The notes below the pieces were generated by a model. The model did no database searches. It was not told the DNA's origin and saw nothing but the letters and a program-made list of their open reading frames with translations. Position numbers and translations under genes: made by a program. Positions 43,287 to 51,354 of a DNA stretch of 64,000 nt are shown in pieces; position 1 is the stretch's first letter, and every line of letters starts with the position of its first letter. Source of the stretch: Marinihelvus sp942491555 (GTDB taxonomy: Bacteria; Pseudomonadota; Gammaproteobacteria; Xanthomonadales; SZUA-36); the NCBI GenBank assembly GCA_942491555.1, contig CALOBN010000003.1, positions 124,001 through 188,000 of the forward strand, written 5' to 3'.

Positions 43287-44066
43287 CTAAATGGTCGGCA
43301 CACCGGCGAGTTGTTGCAGGTGGCGCTTGAGTGCAAAGTGTCGATAGCTGGTCTCAAGCAATTCTTCGATTTCTGGCCAGAAAGCCTGTTCCTGAACATC
43401 CAGGGCGATCCAGCCACTGGCATGAAAATATACCGGCAAACTGAAGCGGGGGTCATCCAGCATCAGCGCCTGTTGCTCGCCACCAACGCGAAACAGCAGA
43501 TGGAGACGGTCCTCAACCACATCACCACGGACAAATATCTTCTTGCCGACACGCCAGGTGGCGCTCTTGTGCGCATCCTCCGGACTGGTTTCCGGCAGGC
43601 GTGCACAGCGTGTCGCCAGGCCCGCCAGAATCTCCTGGGCCCGGTCACCAAGCATGGGATTAATATCGGCGGCGGTCAGGGTCTGGTCCGGAGCGCGCAC
43701 GGAAATGGTTGGCGGGCCTGTCTTGGCCAGCGCAGCCGGTGCCAGCTGAGACCAGGCAAGGCACACTTGCTCAATGATCAAAGTCCAGGGTGGGTTATCG
43801 GTCAGATTCAGTCCAACCCAGCCTTTAACGCCCAGATAGGGCGGAACAAAAAACAGGGTGCCATTGTTCTCCACAAGGTCATGCTGCATCTCGCTGGTGC
43901 AGGCAAGCCACAGCGCAACCCGGCCATCATCATGGTGATTCACCACCCAATAGGCAAAAGTTTTGCCGGCAACCTTGAACACGGGTGCGCCATGAGAGCG
44001 ACTTTGCTCTACCCGGGGCAGGCTCAGCATCAGCTCGAAGACCGCTTTGGCGAACGCACTTTGCAT
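43287..44066 (-). CDS. tandem MmcQ/YjbR-like protein
   Basis: About 259 residues in two YjbR-like halves. The first has SLPRVEQSRSHGAPVFKVAG and FAYWVVNHHDDGRVALWL. The second has KSATWRVGKKIFVRG and LHLLFRVGGEQQALMLDDP with ALDVQEQAFWPEIEELLETS. YjbR domains have a CyaY-like fold and often lie in DNA-binding or metabolic contexts; the function is unknown. The ATG at 44066 (MQSAFAKAVFELML) was chosen over a TTG 16 codons upstream. The candidate small RNA lies immediately upstream on the same strand. Confidence 0.7.
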   Translation of the reverse strand: MQSAFAKAVFELMLSLPRVEQSRSHGAPVFKVAGKTFAYWVVNHHDDGRVALWLACTSEMQHDLVENNGTLFFVPPYLGVKGWVGLNLTDNPPWTLIIEQVCLAWSQLAPAALAKTGPPTISVRAPDQTLTAADINPMLGDRAQEILAGLATRCARLPETSPEDAHKSATWRVGKKIFVRGDVVEDRLHLLFRVGGEQQALMLDDPRFSLPVYFHASGWIALDVQEQAFWPEIEELLETSYRHFALKRHLQQLAGVPTI

Positions 44067-44139
44067 GTTCTGAGCATAGCAGTGTCTGCACAAATGGCGT
44101 TGGTAATAGGCCAAGAATGAGTAAAAAGTGAGGTTTTAT

Positions 44140-44306
44140 AGGGTTTTACGTACACCCCGGGGGTGGGGTAGGGGAGGGGTCCCGCGGCCTTCCTTGGCCA
44201 TGCGGCGATGACGCTTCCTGCATCATCAACACCCTTTGAGAGGTCCTTCCCGGCGGGTGTTCGGGCGCTTCCTTGCGCCTCCGCCGCTCCTGCGAGACTT
44301 ACTACG
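44140..44306 (-). ncRNA. candidate CsrA/RsmA-sequestering small RNA (CsrB/RsmZ-like)
   Basis: Read on the minus strand, five structures each expose a GGA motif. (1) CGC-AGGA-GCG (44294-44285). (2) GGCGC-AAGGAA-GCGCC (44279-44264). (3) A 7-bp stem AACACCC/GGGTGTT enclosing GGGAAGGACC (44261-44228). (4) GATGATGC-AGGAA-GCGTCATC, 8 bp with one G-T pair (44227-44207). (5) GGCC-AAGGAA-GGCC (44199-44186). Loops of the type AGGA and AAGGAA match the CsrA/RsmA binding consensus. A promoter at 44341-44313 predicts a start near 44306. The 3' end is unclear: ACCCC/GGGGT can pair near 44175-44155 but no long T-run follows. An alternative is a structured leader of the YjbR gene. The ends are estimates. Confidence 0.6.
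44159..44179 (+). other. G-quadruplex-forming motif
   Basis: Four G-tracts of five, four, four and four bases are separated by loops T, TA and A. The short loops and long tracts are those of a very stable intramolecular quadruplex. It lies on the plus strand; the complementary C-rich strand would be the 3' end of the candidate small RNA and the region upstream of the YjbR gene. Confidence 0.75.
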
Positions 44307-44312
44307 GAATCT

Positions 44313-44341
44313 ATTAAACTCTATAATTCAGTTATATACAA
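44313..44341 (-). promoter_or_regulatory. predicted promoter of the candidate small RNA
   Basis: On the minus strand TTGTAT (44341-44336), a 17-base spacer and TTTAAT (44318-44313). The hexamers match four and five of six consensus bases. The surrounding 100 bases are strongly AT-rich, in contrast to the GC-rich hairpin region downstream. Confidence 0.6.
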
Positions 44342-44368
44342 GCGTTAATTAATGTTAAAACTGAATTA
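44324..44368. repeat. 10-bp inverted repeat flanking the small RNA -35
   Basis: TAATTCAGTT (44324-44333) and AACTGAATTA (44359-44368) are perfect 10-bp arms with a 25-base spacer that contains the -35. This is a candidate binding site for a regulator centred near -40. It does not look like the GacA box known from Pseudomonas (TGTAAG-N6-CTTACA). Confidence 0.45.
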
Positions 44369-44562
44369 ATTATATATATCGTTGAAAAACATAGTTTTAA
44401 AATTGATATTTTTTTGTGATTTATTACGTTTGTTACGGCCTTTTTGGTGCTTTCCTTCGTTTTATTACCCTGTTCCCGTACACTCAGTTCATTAAATCCA
44501 GGAACCTGGTGCCCGCTCATTTGCATTCAGGTACCCCTTAACTCACGAACAGGACTTCATGT

Positions 44563-45483
44563 ATGAGCCAGGCCTGGATTGACCTTCCCTTTGAATCCTG
44601 GGCGGACAGCGCCGAGACCCTGCATTTGTGGACCCAGGTCGTTGGCAAGATACGCATGGTCCAGAGTGAATGGATCAATCACGCGTGGCACGTCACCTTG
44701 TATGTGACACCCCGGGGACTAACAACGGGCATCATTCCGCATGCCAACAAAAGCTTCAGCCTGTCATTCGATTTTTTTTCACATGAACTGGTGCTCGAAA
44801 CCAGTGACGGTATTCGCAAGGCGCTTGACCTTGAGCCCCGGACCACGAGCAACTTCTATATAAACGTAATGAACATGCTCGAACGAGCAGGGTGCCCGGT
44901 AACCATCAACACCATGCCGAACGAAATCGCTGATGCGATACCGTTCGATCAGGACCAGGTTCACAAGAGCTATGACCCCGAAGCGGTTCACCGCTGGTGG
45001 CAGGTATTGCATTGCACCGACCGGATTTTTCAGGCGTTCCGGGCAGATTTCTGGGGCAAGGTCAGCCCTTCGCATTTTTTCTGGGGAAGTTTTGATCTGG
45101 CCGTCACACGTTTTTCCGGACGCACGGCTCCCGACCATTCCGGCGGACTCCCCAATATGCCTTTGTGGGTGGCCCAGGAGGCCTATTCACACGAGGTCAG
45201 CAGCGCGGGATTCTGGCCTGGCAGCAGGGACTTTCCCGAGGCGATCTTCTATTCCTATGCCTATCCGACACCGGAAGGAATGGCGGGCGCGCCCGTGGAG
45301 CCGGTCGACGCTTACTGGTCAAAGGATCTGGGAGAGTTTGTACTACCACTGAAGGCATTGAACCGGGCGCCTGATCCGGACTCTGTTCTGCGGCAGTTTC
45401 TACAAAGCACTTTCGATGCCGCTGCAAGTCATGCTCACTGGGACCTGGAAACCCAGTCCCGGCGACACTTTCCCCCGGGCTGA
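44563..45483 (+). CDS. DUF5996 family protein
   Basis: A 306-residue protein recognised from conserved blocks of DUF5996: LPFESWADSAETLHLWTQVV, the segment GKIRMVQSEWINHAWHVTLY, FFWGSFDLAVTRFSGR and EAYSHEVSSAGFWPG. The function is unknown; there is no signal peptide or membrane helix. The ATG follows AGGA at eight bases. It is preceded by about 450 noncoding bases that hold the candidate small RNA on the other strand. Confidence 0.85.
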   Translation: MSQAWIDLPFESWADSAETLHLWTQVVGKIRMVQSEWINHAWHVTLYVTPRGLTTGIIPHANKSFSLSFDFFSHELVLETSDGIRKALDLEPRTTSNFYINVMNMLERAGCPVTINTMPNEIADAIPFDQDQVHKSYDPEAVHRWWQVLHCTDRIFQAFRADFWGKVSPSHFFWGSFDLAVTRFSGRTAPDHSGGLPNMPLWVAQEAYSHEVSSAGFWPGSRDFPEAIFYSYAYPTPEGMAGAPVEPVDAYWSKDLGEFVLPLKALNRAPDPDSVLRQFLQSTFDAAASHAHWDLETQSRRHFPPG

Positions 45484-45495
45484 ATCGATCGACCA

Positions 45496-45517
45496 GGCCC
45501 CGGGTAACGCCGGGGCC
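45496..45517 (+). terminator. GC-rich hairpin after the DUF5996 gene
   Basis: GGCCCCGG and CCGGGGCC form a perfect 8-bp stem with a six-base loop, 13 bases after the stop. No T-run follows, so it may act only as a pause or mRNA-end stabiliser. Confidence 0.45.
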
Positions 45518-45604
45518 GCTCGTCGAGGTCGTGTGTTTGGGTGACATTTGTCAATTGATGGCAGCATGCGCGTGGCGCACTCTGGGGACAACCCGGAGGA
45601 AACC

Positions 45605-46486
45605 ATGTCAACACAACACCACCCCCTTGAAAGCCAGGCATTGTTCAAACGCTTTGGCGATGTGACGGCCCTGAACGGCGTGTCCCTGCAAGTTAATGCC
45701 GGGGTCACAGCCGTACTCGGGCAGAACGGCGCCGGCAAGACCACGCTTATTCGCTGCGCGCTGGGCCTGGAGCAGCCCAGCGCCGGTTCGGTTACCTTGT
45801 TTGGCGGGTTACCGCGCAAACGCCGCAGTCGGCAACGGGTCGGCGCGATGCTGCAGGACACGGAATTACCCGACCTGTTGACCGGTCGCGAGCTGATCAC
45901 GCTGTTTGCCAGTTATTATCCCGAGCCGATGAGCCTTGATGAAATCATCCAACTCACTCACATCGGCCCGTTTGTCGACAAGCGTTATAAAAAGTTATCC
46001 GGCGGTCAGAAACGCCGCATCCAGTTTGCCGTCGCCATCGTCGGCAATCCGGACCTGGTATTTCTCGATGAACCAACCACGGGACTGGACTCTGAGGCAC
46101 GCAAGGTGCTCTGGGATACGGTGCGCGGTTTTGCCGCTGATGGCCGCGCGATCGTTCTGACCACCCATTACCTTGAAGAGGCCGACTCGCTGGCCGACCG
46201 CATCATTATCATGAAACAGGGTGAAGTTATTAGCGATGCCGATGCTGAGACGATACGTGCCGGGGTAGGGGGATCCCTGATTCGTTGCGAAACCGCCGCC
46301 GATATTGAGACGATCCGTGCCCTGCCTGCCTGCACCGGCGCCGCCATGGCCGGGCGCCTGATGGAAATCCGCTCTACCAACGCGGTCCAGACGCTCAGGG
46401 CATTATTTGAACTCGATTCAAGGGTTCTCGACCTGACCATCAGCAAGCCCCGCCTGGAAGATATCTTTGAGGAGCTGAACCAATGA
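45605..46486 (+). CDS. ABC transporter ATP-binding protein
   Basis: A 293-residue ABC ATPase of the drug/peptide-export type. It has Walker A GQNGAGKTT, the Q-loop, signature LSGGQKRR, Walker B LVFLDEPTTGLDS and the switch histidine in TTHYLEEAD. The C-terminal 70 residues are a regulatory extension. The frame is open 19 codons upstream; GGAGGA before ATG 45605 decides the start. It heads a five-gene unit and overlaps the permease by ATGA. Confidence 0.92.
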   Translation: MSTQHHPLESQALFKRFGDVTALNGVSLQVNAGVTAVLGQNGAGKTTLIRCALGLEQPSAGSVTLFGGLPRKRRSRQRVGAMLQDTELPDLLTGRELITLFASYYPEPMSLDEIIQLTHIGPFVDKRYKKLSGGQKRRIQFAVAIVGNPDLVFLDEPTTGLDSEARKVLWDTVRGFAADGRAIVLTTHYLEEADSLADRIIIMKQGEVISDADAETIRAGVGGSLIRCETAADIETIRALPACTGAAMAGRLMEIRSTNAVQTLRALFELDSRVLDLTISKPRLEDIFEELNQ

Positions 46487-47217
46487 ATCATCCGCTGATC
46501 ATTGAAACCGGTGCTGAGATACTCAAAGTAATCAGGGCGCCGGAATACATCGTCCCTACCCTGGTGCTGCCCGTGGCCTTCTACTGCTTGTTCGGCATCA
46601 TCCTGCCCATGGGCGGTGGCAATAACGCGGCCTATCTGCTGGCGACTTATGGCGTATTTGCCGTTATGGGCCCAGCAATTTTTGGTTTTGGGATTGCGGT
46701 CGCCACCGAACGCGAGCGTGGCTGGCTGGACCTGAAGCGAGCCGCACCCGTCCCGGCCTGGTCTTACTTGCTGGCCAAGATTCTCACGACCCTGATTTTT
46801 GCCACGCTCGCTGTGGCTTTGATCTACGTGGTCGCCGGATTCTTTGGTGGTGTGGCCCTGCCACGCACCACGTGGATCGCTTTACTGGCTGTGCAAATCA
46901 GCGGCACCCTGCCGTTCATATTGATCGGCCTGACCATCGGTCTCCTGATGAAATCAAATGCCGCAGTAGCAGTTGCCAACCTGCTGTTCCTGGCCCTGGC
47001 GATCCTCGGTGGGCTGTGGATTCCCATCATGGTGTTCCCACAGTCGATGCAAACCATGGCGGGCTTTCTGCCTTCCTATCACATGGCCGAAATTGCGCTG
47101 TTTGTCGCCGGTGCGCCGGGGGAGCGGGGCCTGGCGAATCATGTACTGGCCATGGTCATTATGACGACTGTGCTGCTGGGCGTGACCGCGCTCGCCTGGC
47201 GCCGGCAAAAATCCTGA
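46483..47217 (+). CDS. ABC-2 type permease
   Basis: A 244-residue membrane protein with about six hydrophobic helices and the ABC-2 pattern (ATERERGWLDLKRAAPVP between helices 2 and 3; GGLWIPIMVFPQSMQTMAGF towards the C-terminus). It pairs with the preceding ATPase. The substrate is unknown; DesKR-linked transporters of this class often export lipids, peptides or antibiotics. Confidence 0.9.
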   Translation: MNHPLIIETGAEILKVIRAPEYIVPTLVLPVAFYCLFGIILPMGGGNNAAYLLATYGVFAVMGPAIFGFGIAVATERERGWLDLKRAAPVPAWSYLLAKILTTLIFATLAVALIYVVAGFFGGVALPRTTWIALLAVQISGTLPFILIGLTIGLLMKSNAAVAVANLLFLALAILGGLWIPIMVFPQSMQTMAGFLPSYHMAEIALFVAGAPGERGLANHVLAMVIMTTVLLGVTALAWRRQKS

Positions 47218-47229
47218 GGAACGTATAGC

Positions 47230-49080
47230 ATGATCCGATATATCGCAGTTCTGGCTTTTGCGCTTCTGTTGGCGGTCGTGACCTTGTTACTGTTCACGCT
47301 GCCCACCCCCCGGCAACAAGGTGTTGATGAAATGCCTGCCACGGGAGATGCCCGCGCGAACACTGAGGCCCAGGGAGAGAATTCGGTACAGGGTACGCTG
47401 TTGCAAAACGTCCGCCTGTTCGAAAATGGCCGCTTATCTGAGCCCCGGTCGATACTGATGGAGCAGGGCGTCATCAGCGCCATCTTCGACCCTGAAACAG
47501 GGACAAGCCGGCCGGAAAATGTCACGCTCATCGATGGTGCCGGCGGCACGGTGTTGCCCGGGCTGATCGATGCGCACACCCACAGCTACGGCAGCTCACT
47601 GAATGACGCGCTGCGTTTCGGTGTCACCACCAGCCTCGATATGTTTACCGATCGTACCGTGCTGCCCCAGGCCAGGCGATCCCGCGCATCACGCACAGCC
47701 ACGCAAGCATCAGATCTGTTTTCTGCAGGCATGCTGGCAACCGCTCCGGGCGGGCATGGCACCCAGTATGGTGTGCCCGTGGAACCGTTGACCGCACCGG
47801 ACCAGGCGCTGGACTGGGTCAGGGCACGCAAGGCTGAAGGCTCTGATTACATCAAGCTTGTGTATATCCCCAATACCCGGGGCTTTCCGAGCCTCGACCG
47901 GCCAACTGCGCGCGCCGTGATCGAGGCGGCACATGCCGAAGGCTTGCTGGCGCTGGTACATATTGGCACCCGCCAGGCCGCCCTGGAAATGATCCAGGAC
48001 GGGGTTGACGGGCTCGTTCATATCTTTGCCGATGAACCCGCCGATAACGAGTTGATCCAGCTGGCACTGGAGCGGGGCGTATTTTTCATTCCCACGCTCG
48101 CCGTGATCGAGGCAATCGAAGGGCCCGCTGACGACATCGGCCTGGACATCGATAAGACGGCCGGCACCGGGCTTTCTTCCATGCAGCAGCAAACCCTGAG
48201 CGCGAGTTTCGGACAGGGGATTGCGGGCTATCAGCTTGATGTCGCGCTCAACAATGTGCGCCGCCTGCATGCGGTGGGTGTCCCGATCCTGGCCGGCTCG
48301 GATGCGCCCAACCCGGGCACCGCGCAGGGCCTGAGCCTGCACCGCGAGATGCAATTGCTGTTGCGGGCCGGAATGAGTGAGCAACAAGCCGTGGATGCGG
48401 CAACCCGATTGCCGGCCCAGTATTTCTCCTTGCAGGGTCGTGGGGTCATCGAAACCGGCGCCATCGCCGACCTGATCGTGATCCGGGGTAATCCGCTTGA
48501 AGATGTCGCTGCGACGTTATCCCTGGAGCATGTGATTAAAAATGGTTTCATTGTTGATCGCACACTGGAGGTTCCGGTAAGCGCCTCGTTACTGACCGGC
48601 GATCTGCTCGGTGATTTCGAAGCTGGCCTGGAAGCCCCGCGGGGTTTCGGCTGGACAGGCACGGATGACAGTATGGCCAACGGTCAATCGGAGGTTTCCA
48701 TTGAGCGCGTGGCGGAACCTGCCGGGGACTCGGCCTATGCCCTGGAGATTCGTTCCACTGTGCGTCCTGGTTTTCCCTATCCCTGGGCCGGCGGAGCGAT
48801 TATGTCCTCTTCCGGTGCTGACATTTCTGCTTACCGGACGCTGCGGTTCGATGTGCGTGGCACGCCGGGCGACTACCGGCTTATGTCTTTCAATCAGGGC
48901 GCCATGGGCATTCCGCCAACCGTCAACTTTAGTGTTAGCGATGAATGGCAAACCCACAGTGTGGTCCTGGGTGACCTCATCGGGACCAACTGGCGCAGTT
49001 TTAGCGGCTTTGCCTGGGTAGCCGGACCGGTACCGGGAGAGTCGACGATTTATCTTGATAATGTCAGACTGATCAAATGA
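47230..49080 (+). CDS. exported amidohydrolase fused to a CIA30-like domain
   Basis: A 616-residue protein. An N-terminal hydrophobic segment (3-24) is a signal peptide or anchor. The amidohydrolase domain (about 55-455) has GLIDAHTHSYG (His116, His118), a candidate carbamylated lysine in DYIKLVY, metal histidines in ALVHIGT and GLVHIFAD, and the aspartate in AGSDAPNPG. This is the imidazolonepropionase/prolidase-like group. From about 470, DFEAGLEAP, RFDVRGTPGDYRLMSFNQG and STIYLDNVRL suggest a CIA30 or carbohydrate-binding-like beta-sandwich. It follows the permease by 12 bases with a TGAGGAA ribosome-binding site, and its stop overlaps the kinase start. Confidence 0.8.
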   Translation: MIRYIAVLAFALLLAVVTLLLFTLPTPRQQGVDEMPATGDARANTEAQGENSVQGTLLQNVRLFENGRLSEPRSILMEQGVISAIFDPETGTSRPENVTLIDGAGGTVLPGLIDAHTHSYGSSLNDALRFGVTTSLDMFTDRTVLPQARRSRASRTATQASDLFSAGMLATAPGGHGTQYGVPVEPLTAPDQALDWVRARKAEGSDYIKLVYIPNTRGFPSLDRPTARAVIEAAHAEGLLALVHIGTRQAALEMIQDGVDGLVHIFADEPADNELIQLALERGVFFIPTLAVIEAIEGPADDIGLDIDKTAGTGLSSMQQQTLSASFGQGIAGYQLDVALNNVRRLHAVGVPILAGSDAPNPGTAQGLSLHREMQLLLRAGMSEQQAVDAATRLPAQYFSLQGRGVIETGAIADLIVIRGNPLEDVAATLSLEHVIKNGFIVDRTLEVPVSASLLTGDLLGDFEAGLEAPRGFGWTGTDDSMANGQSEVSIERVAEPAGDSAYALEIRSTVRPGFPYPWAGGAIMSSSGADISAYRTLRFDVRGTPGDYRLMSFNQGAMGIPPTVNFSVSDEWQTHSVVLGDLIGTNWRSFSGFAWVAGPVPGESTIYLDNVRLIK

Positions 49081-50150
49081 TGCGACATGATGACCTGATA
49101 CCGGAATTTGCCACGGCGGCCAACCGGCCGTCCCTGTATCTCATTTACCTGGTGTTCTTCTTTATTCCCTGGCTGTTCATGCCCGTTGGCACGGTCGATG
49201 TGGTTGTAGCGCTCGTCGCTATTGCCGTGTTTGTACCGTTGCATTACCTGGGCTTTACCTCGCAGGGACCGGTTCGTTTATGGACCATCGCGGCGTTTGT
49301 GACACTGGCCGTGGCAACTGCGCCTTTTGTGAACGGCAACAGCGTGTTTTATATCTATGCAGCAGCCAGCGCCGGCTTTGTTCGGCCGGTGAAGGTCTCG
49401 GCGCTGGTATTTGCCTTGTGTGCCGCGGTGTACGTGGCGAGCGCCTGGTTTTTTGACCGGCACCTGCTGGAAATTACCGTGGCGCTGATCCTCTCAGTCA
49501 TCATCTGGCTGTCGTGTTTCTCAGACGGTGAGTCGATTAACGAAAAGCATCGACTTGAGCGGGCCCGCGCGCTTGATCTGCAACAGGCCTCGCTGATCGA
49601 ACGGGAGCGCATTGCCCGGGATTTGCATGACCTGCTCGGGCACACCCTGACGCTGGTGTCCCTGAAGGCCGACCTGGCCCGCCGCTTGATAGACAGTGAC
49701 CCGCAGCAGGCCAGGGCGGAGCTGGACACGATGCAGGCGACCAGTCGCCAGGCCTTGCACGACGTCCGTGCCGCACTGAGCGGGCTGACGGAAACATCGG
49801 TGGTCCAGGAGCTGGCCAATGCCGAGGTGGCACTTGAAGCGGCCGGCGTCGCACTGACCGTCAGCGGAGAACTGCCCAGGCTGGATAACGAACAGGACAC
49901 AGCCTTTGGTCTGCTGCTGCGTGAATCGGTGACCAATATCATCCGCCATTCGACCGCGAGCGCGGCAACCATCCAGTTTGGCCGGGAGGACGATGTGCAT
50001 ACCCTGGTGGTAAGCGATAACGGTGTGGTGGACGCCATCACTGAGGGCAGCGGTCTCAGTGGTTTGCGAGCCCGTCTTGAAGGTCTGGGAGGCATGCTGT
50101 CGGTAAATAATAAGGCCGGGATGCAGCTCCGCGCGCTGCTTCCCCTGTAA
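49077..50150 (+). CDS. DesK-type sensor histidine kinase
   Basis: A 357-residue kinase with about four to six transmembrane segments in residues 20-160 and no large periplasmic domain. The HisKA_3 motif RERIARDLHDLLGHTLTLVS carries the phosphorylated histidine. A HATPase domain follows (LRESVTNIIRHS; VVSDNG; GLSGLRARLEGLGG). This is the family of B. subtilis DesK, which senses membrane state. It overlaps the amidohydrolase stop (ATGA). Confidence 0.92.
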   Translation: MMRHDDLIPEFATAANRPSLYLIYLVFFFIPWLFMPVGTVDVVVALVAIAVFVPLHYLGFTSQGPVRLWTIAAFVTLAVATAPFVNGNSVFYIYAAASAGFVRPVKVSALVFALCAAVYVASAWFFDRHLLEITVALILSVIIWLSCFSDGESINEKHRLERARALDLQQASLIERERIARDLHDLLGHTLTLVSLKADLARRLIDSDPQQARAELDTMQATSRQALHDVRAALSGLTETSVVQELANAEVALEAAGVALTVSGELPRLDNEQDTAFGLLLRESVTNIIRHSTASAATIQFGREDDVHTLVVSDNGVVDAITEGSGLSGLRARLEGLGGMLSVNNKAGMQLRALLPL

Positions 50151-50216
50151 GACACTGGACATGATTCACGCGACCCGTTTATACCCGAACAGTCGCTTCC
50201 GGAGGGATCTGACAGC

Positions 50217-50822
50217 ATGATCAGGATTGTTCTGGCCGAAGACCAGTCCATGCTGCGCAGCGCGCTTGCCGCGCTTCTGGCCCTTGAGGAGGACATGGAG
50301 ATTGTCGGTCAAGCAGCCGACGGCATTGATGCACTTCGCCAGGTGCGCGCCCATGACCCGGATGTCCTGGTCAGCGACATCGAGATGCCCGGCCTGACAG
50401 GACTCGAGCTTGCCGCGCGGCTCGCCCGGGACGAGCTGCGTACCCGTGTACTGATCATCACGACCTTCGCCCGTCACGGTTACGTGCAACGGGCCAGGCA
50501 TCTGGGCGTCAACGGATACCTGCTCAAGGATGCCCCAAGTCACGAACTGGCAGAGGCGATTCGCACGGTTGCGCGAGGCGACCGGGCTTTTGATGAGCGC
50601 CAGCTGGCGGGCAGCGTTGCTCTGCCAACAGACCCCCTGACAGATCGGGATCGTCGCATTCTGCGCCTGGTCGAGCAGGGCATGAGCAACAAAGAAATCG
50701 CCGCGCAAATGAATCTGACACCAGGCACCGTGCGCAACTACCTGAATGAGGCTACCACCAAACTGGATGCCTCCAACCGCATCGAGGCGTTCAGGAAAGC
50801 GCGCGAGAACGGCTGGCTCTGA
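50217..50822 (+). CDS. NarL/DesR-type response regulator
   Basis: A 201-residue regulator. The receiver domain has acidic residues in LAEDQS, the phosphorylated aspartate in VSDIEMPGLTG and the conserved lysine in LLKDAPSHEL. The C-terminal LuxR-type HTH reads LTDRDRRILRLVEQGMSNKE. It is the likely partner of the preceding kinase and may control the ABC/amidohydrolase unit. Its stop abuts the convergent stop of the DUF2007 gene. Confidence 0.93.
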   Translation: MIRIVLAEDQSMLRSALAALLALEEDMEIVGQAADGIDALRQVRAHDPDVLVSDIEMPGLTGLELAARLARDELRTRVLIITTFARHGYVQRARHLGVNGYLLKDAPSHELAEAIRTVARGDRAFDERQLAGSVALPTDPLTDRDRRILRLVEQGMSNKEIAAQMNLTPGTVRNYLNEATTKLDASNRIEAFRKARENGWL

Positions 50823-51080
50823 CTACGAAGGCTTGTCGTGCTCCGGATCCGATGCATTCAGGGCTGCCTGGGTGAGCTCCTCTTCCGTCAAAGCCGTGTC
50901 CGCGAGGAGTTGCTCAGCCTTCTGCTCCTGCTCCGTGGGCACGTAAAGCCGCACACCGTCCACACCGGAACGATAAGCACCGTAATCCACCCGCGTTTTT
51001 ACGCCGTTATTGTTCAGTCGCCCGGCGGTCAAATCCGCCAGTGCGGTGTTGTCAAAGGTACGTAAGACGGTCCATTTCAT
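50823..51080 (-). CDS. DUF2007-family small protein
   Basis: An 85-residue protein, MKWTVLRTFDNTALADLTAG, with GVRLYVPTEQEQKAEQLL, typical of the DUF2007 (putative signal-transducing) family with a small ferredoxin-like fold. The function is unknown. It is last in a three-gene minus-strand group. Confidence 0.8.
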   Translation of the reverse strand: MKWTVLRTFDNTALADLTAGRLNNNGVKTRVDYGAYRSGVDGVRLYVPTEQEQKAEQLLADTALTEEELTQAALNASDPEHDKPS

Positions 51081-51120
51081 TCGGGGTGCTTGCCTCGCAA
51101 TTTGTCAGCCATGGCCGGAA

Positions 51121-51354
51121 TCATACCCAGCCCTGTTGCCACTTTTCGGATTCTTTCAGCTCGCGCCAGTCAATTTCGAACGAACGCCGGGAAAGTACGG
51201 CTTCCAGCCAGCACGAGGTGACCAGTCCATTCTCGTCAAAGGTCACTTTGACGACCATGAAATGTTTTTCACGGTTAACCGGACTCACAGCGGTCCACTT
51301 GCTGTTAGCCAGCTTCCGGGGATTGATCTGATTCAAGTCAGAAACCAAGGGCAC
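51121..51354 (-). CDS. TIGR02450-family Trp-rich small protein
   Basis: Up to 77 residues with INPRKLANSKWTAVSPVNRE and KHFMVVKV, then conserved tryptophans (CWLEAVL, DWREL, KWQQGW). This is the short Trp-rich family TIGR02450 of unknown function. The start is uncertain: GTG at 51354, overlapping the preceding gene by 17 bases, or TTG at 51336, which gives the more typical N-terminus NQINPRKL. Confidence 0.78.
   Translation of the reverse strand: MPLVSDLNQINPRKLANSKWTAVSPVNREKHFMVVKVTFDENGLVTSCWLEAVLSRRSFEIDWRELKESEKWQQGWV

Noticed and set aside
44332..44526. A 64-codon minus-strand open frame in the AT-rich gap
   Set aside because: Its composition follows the AT-rich DNA, it has no ribosome-binding site and it covers the promoter of the candidate small RNA.
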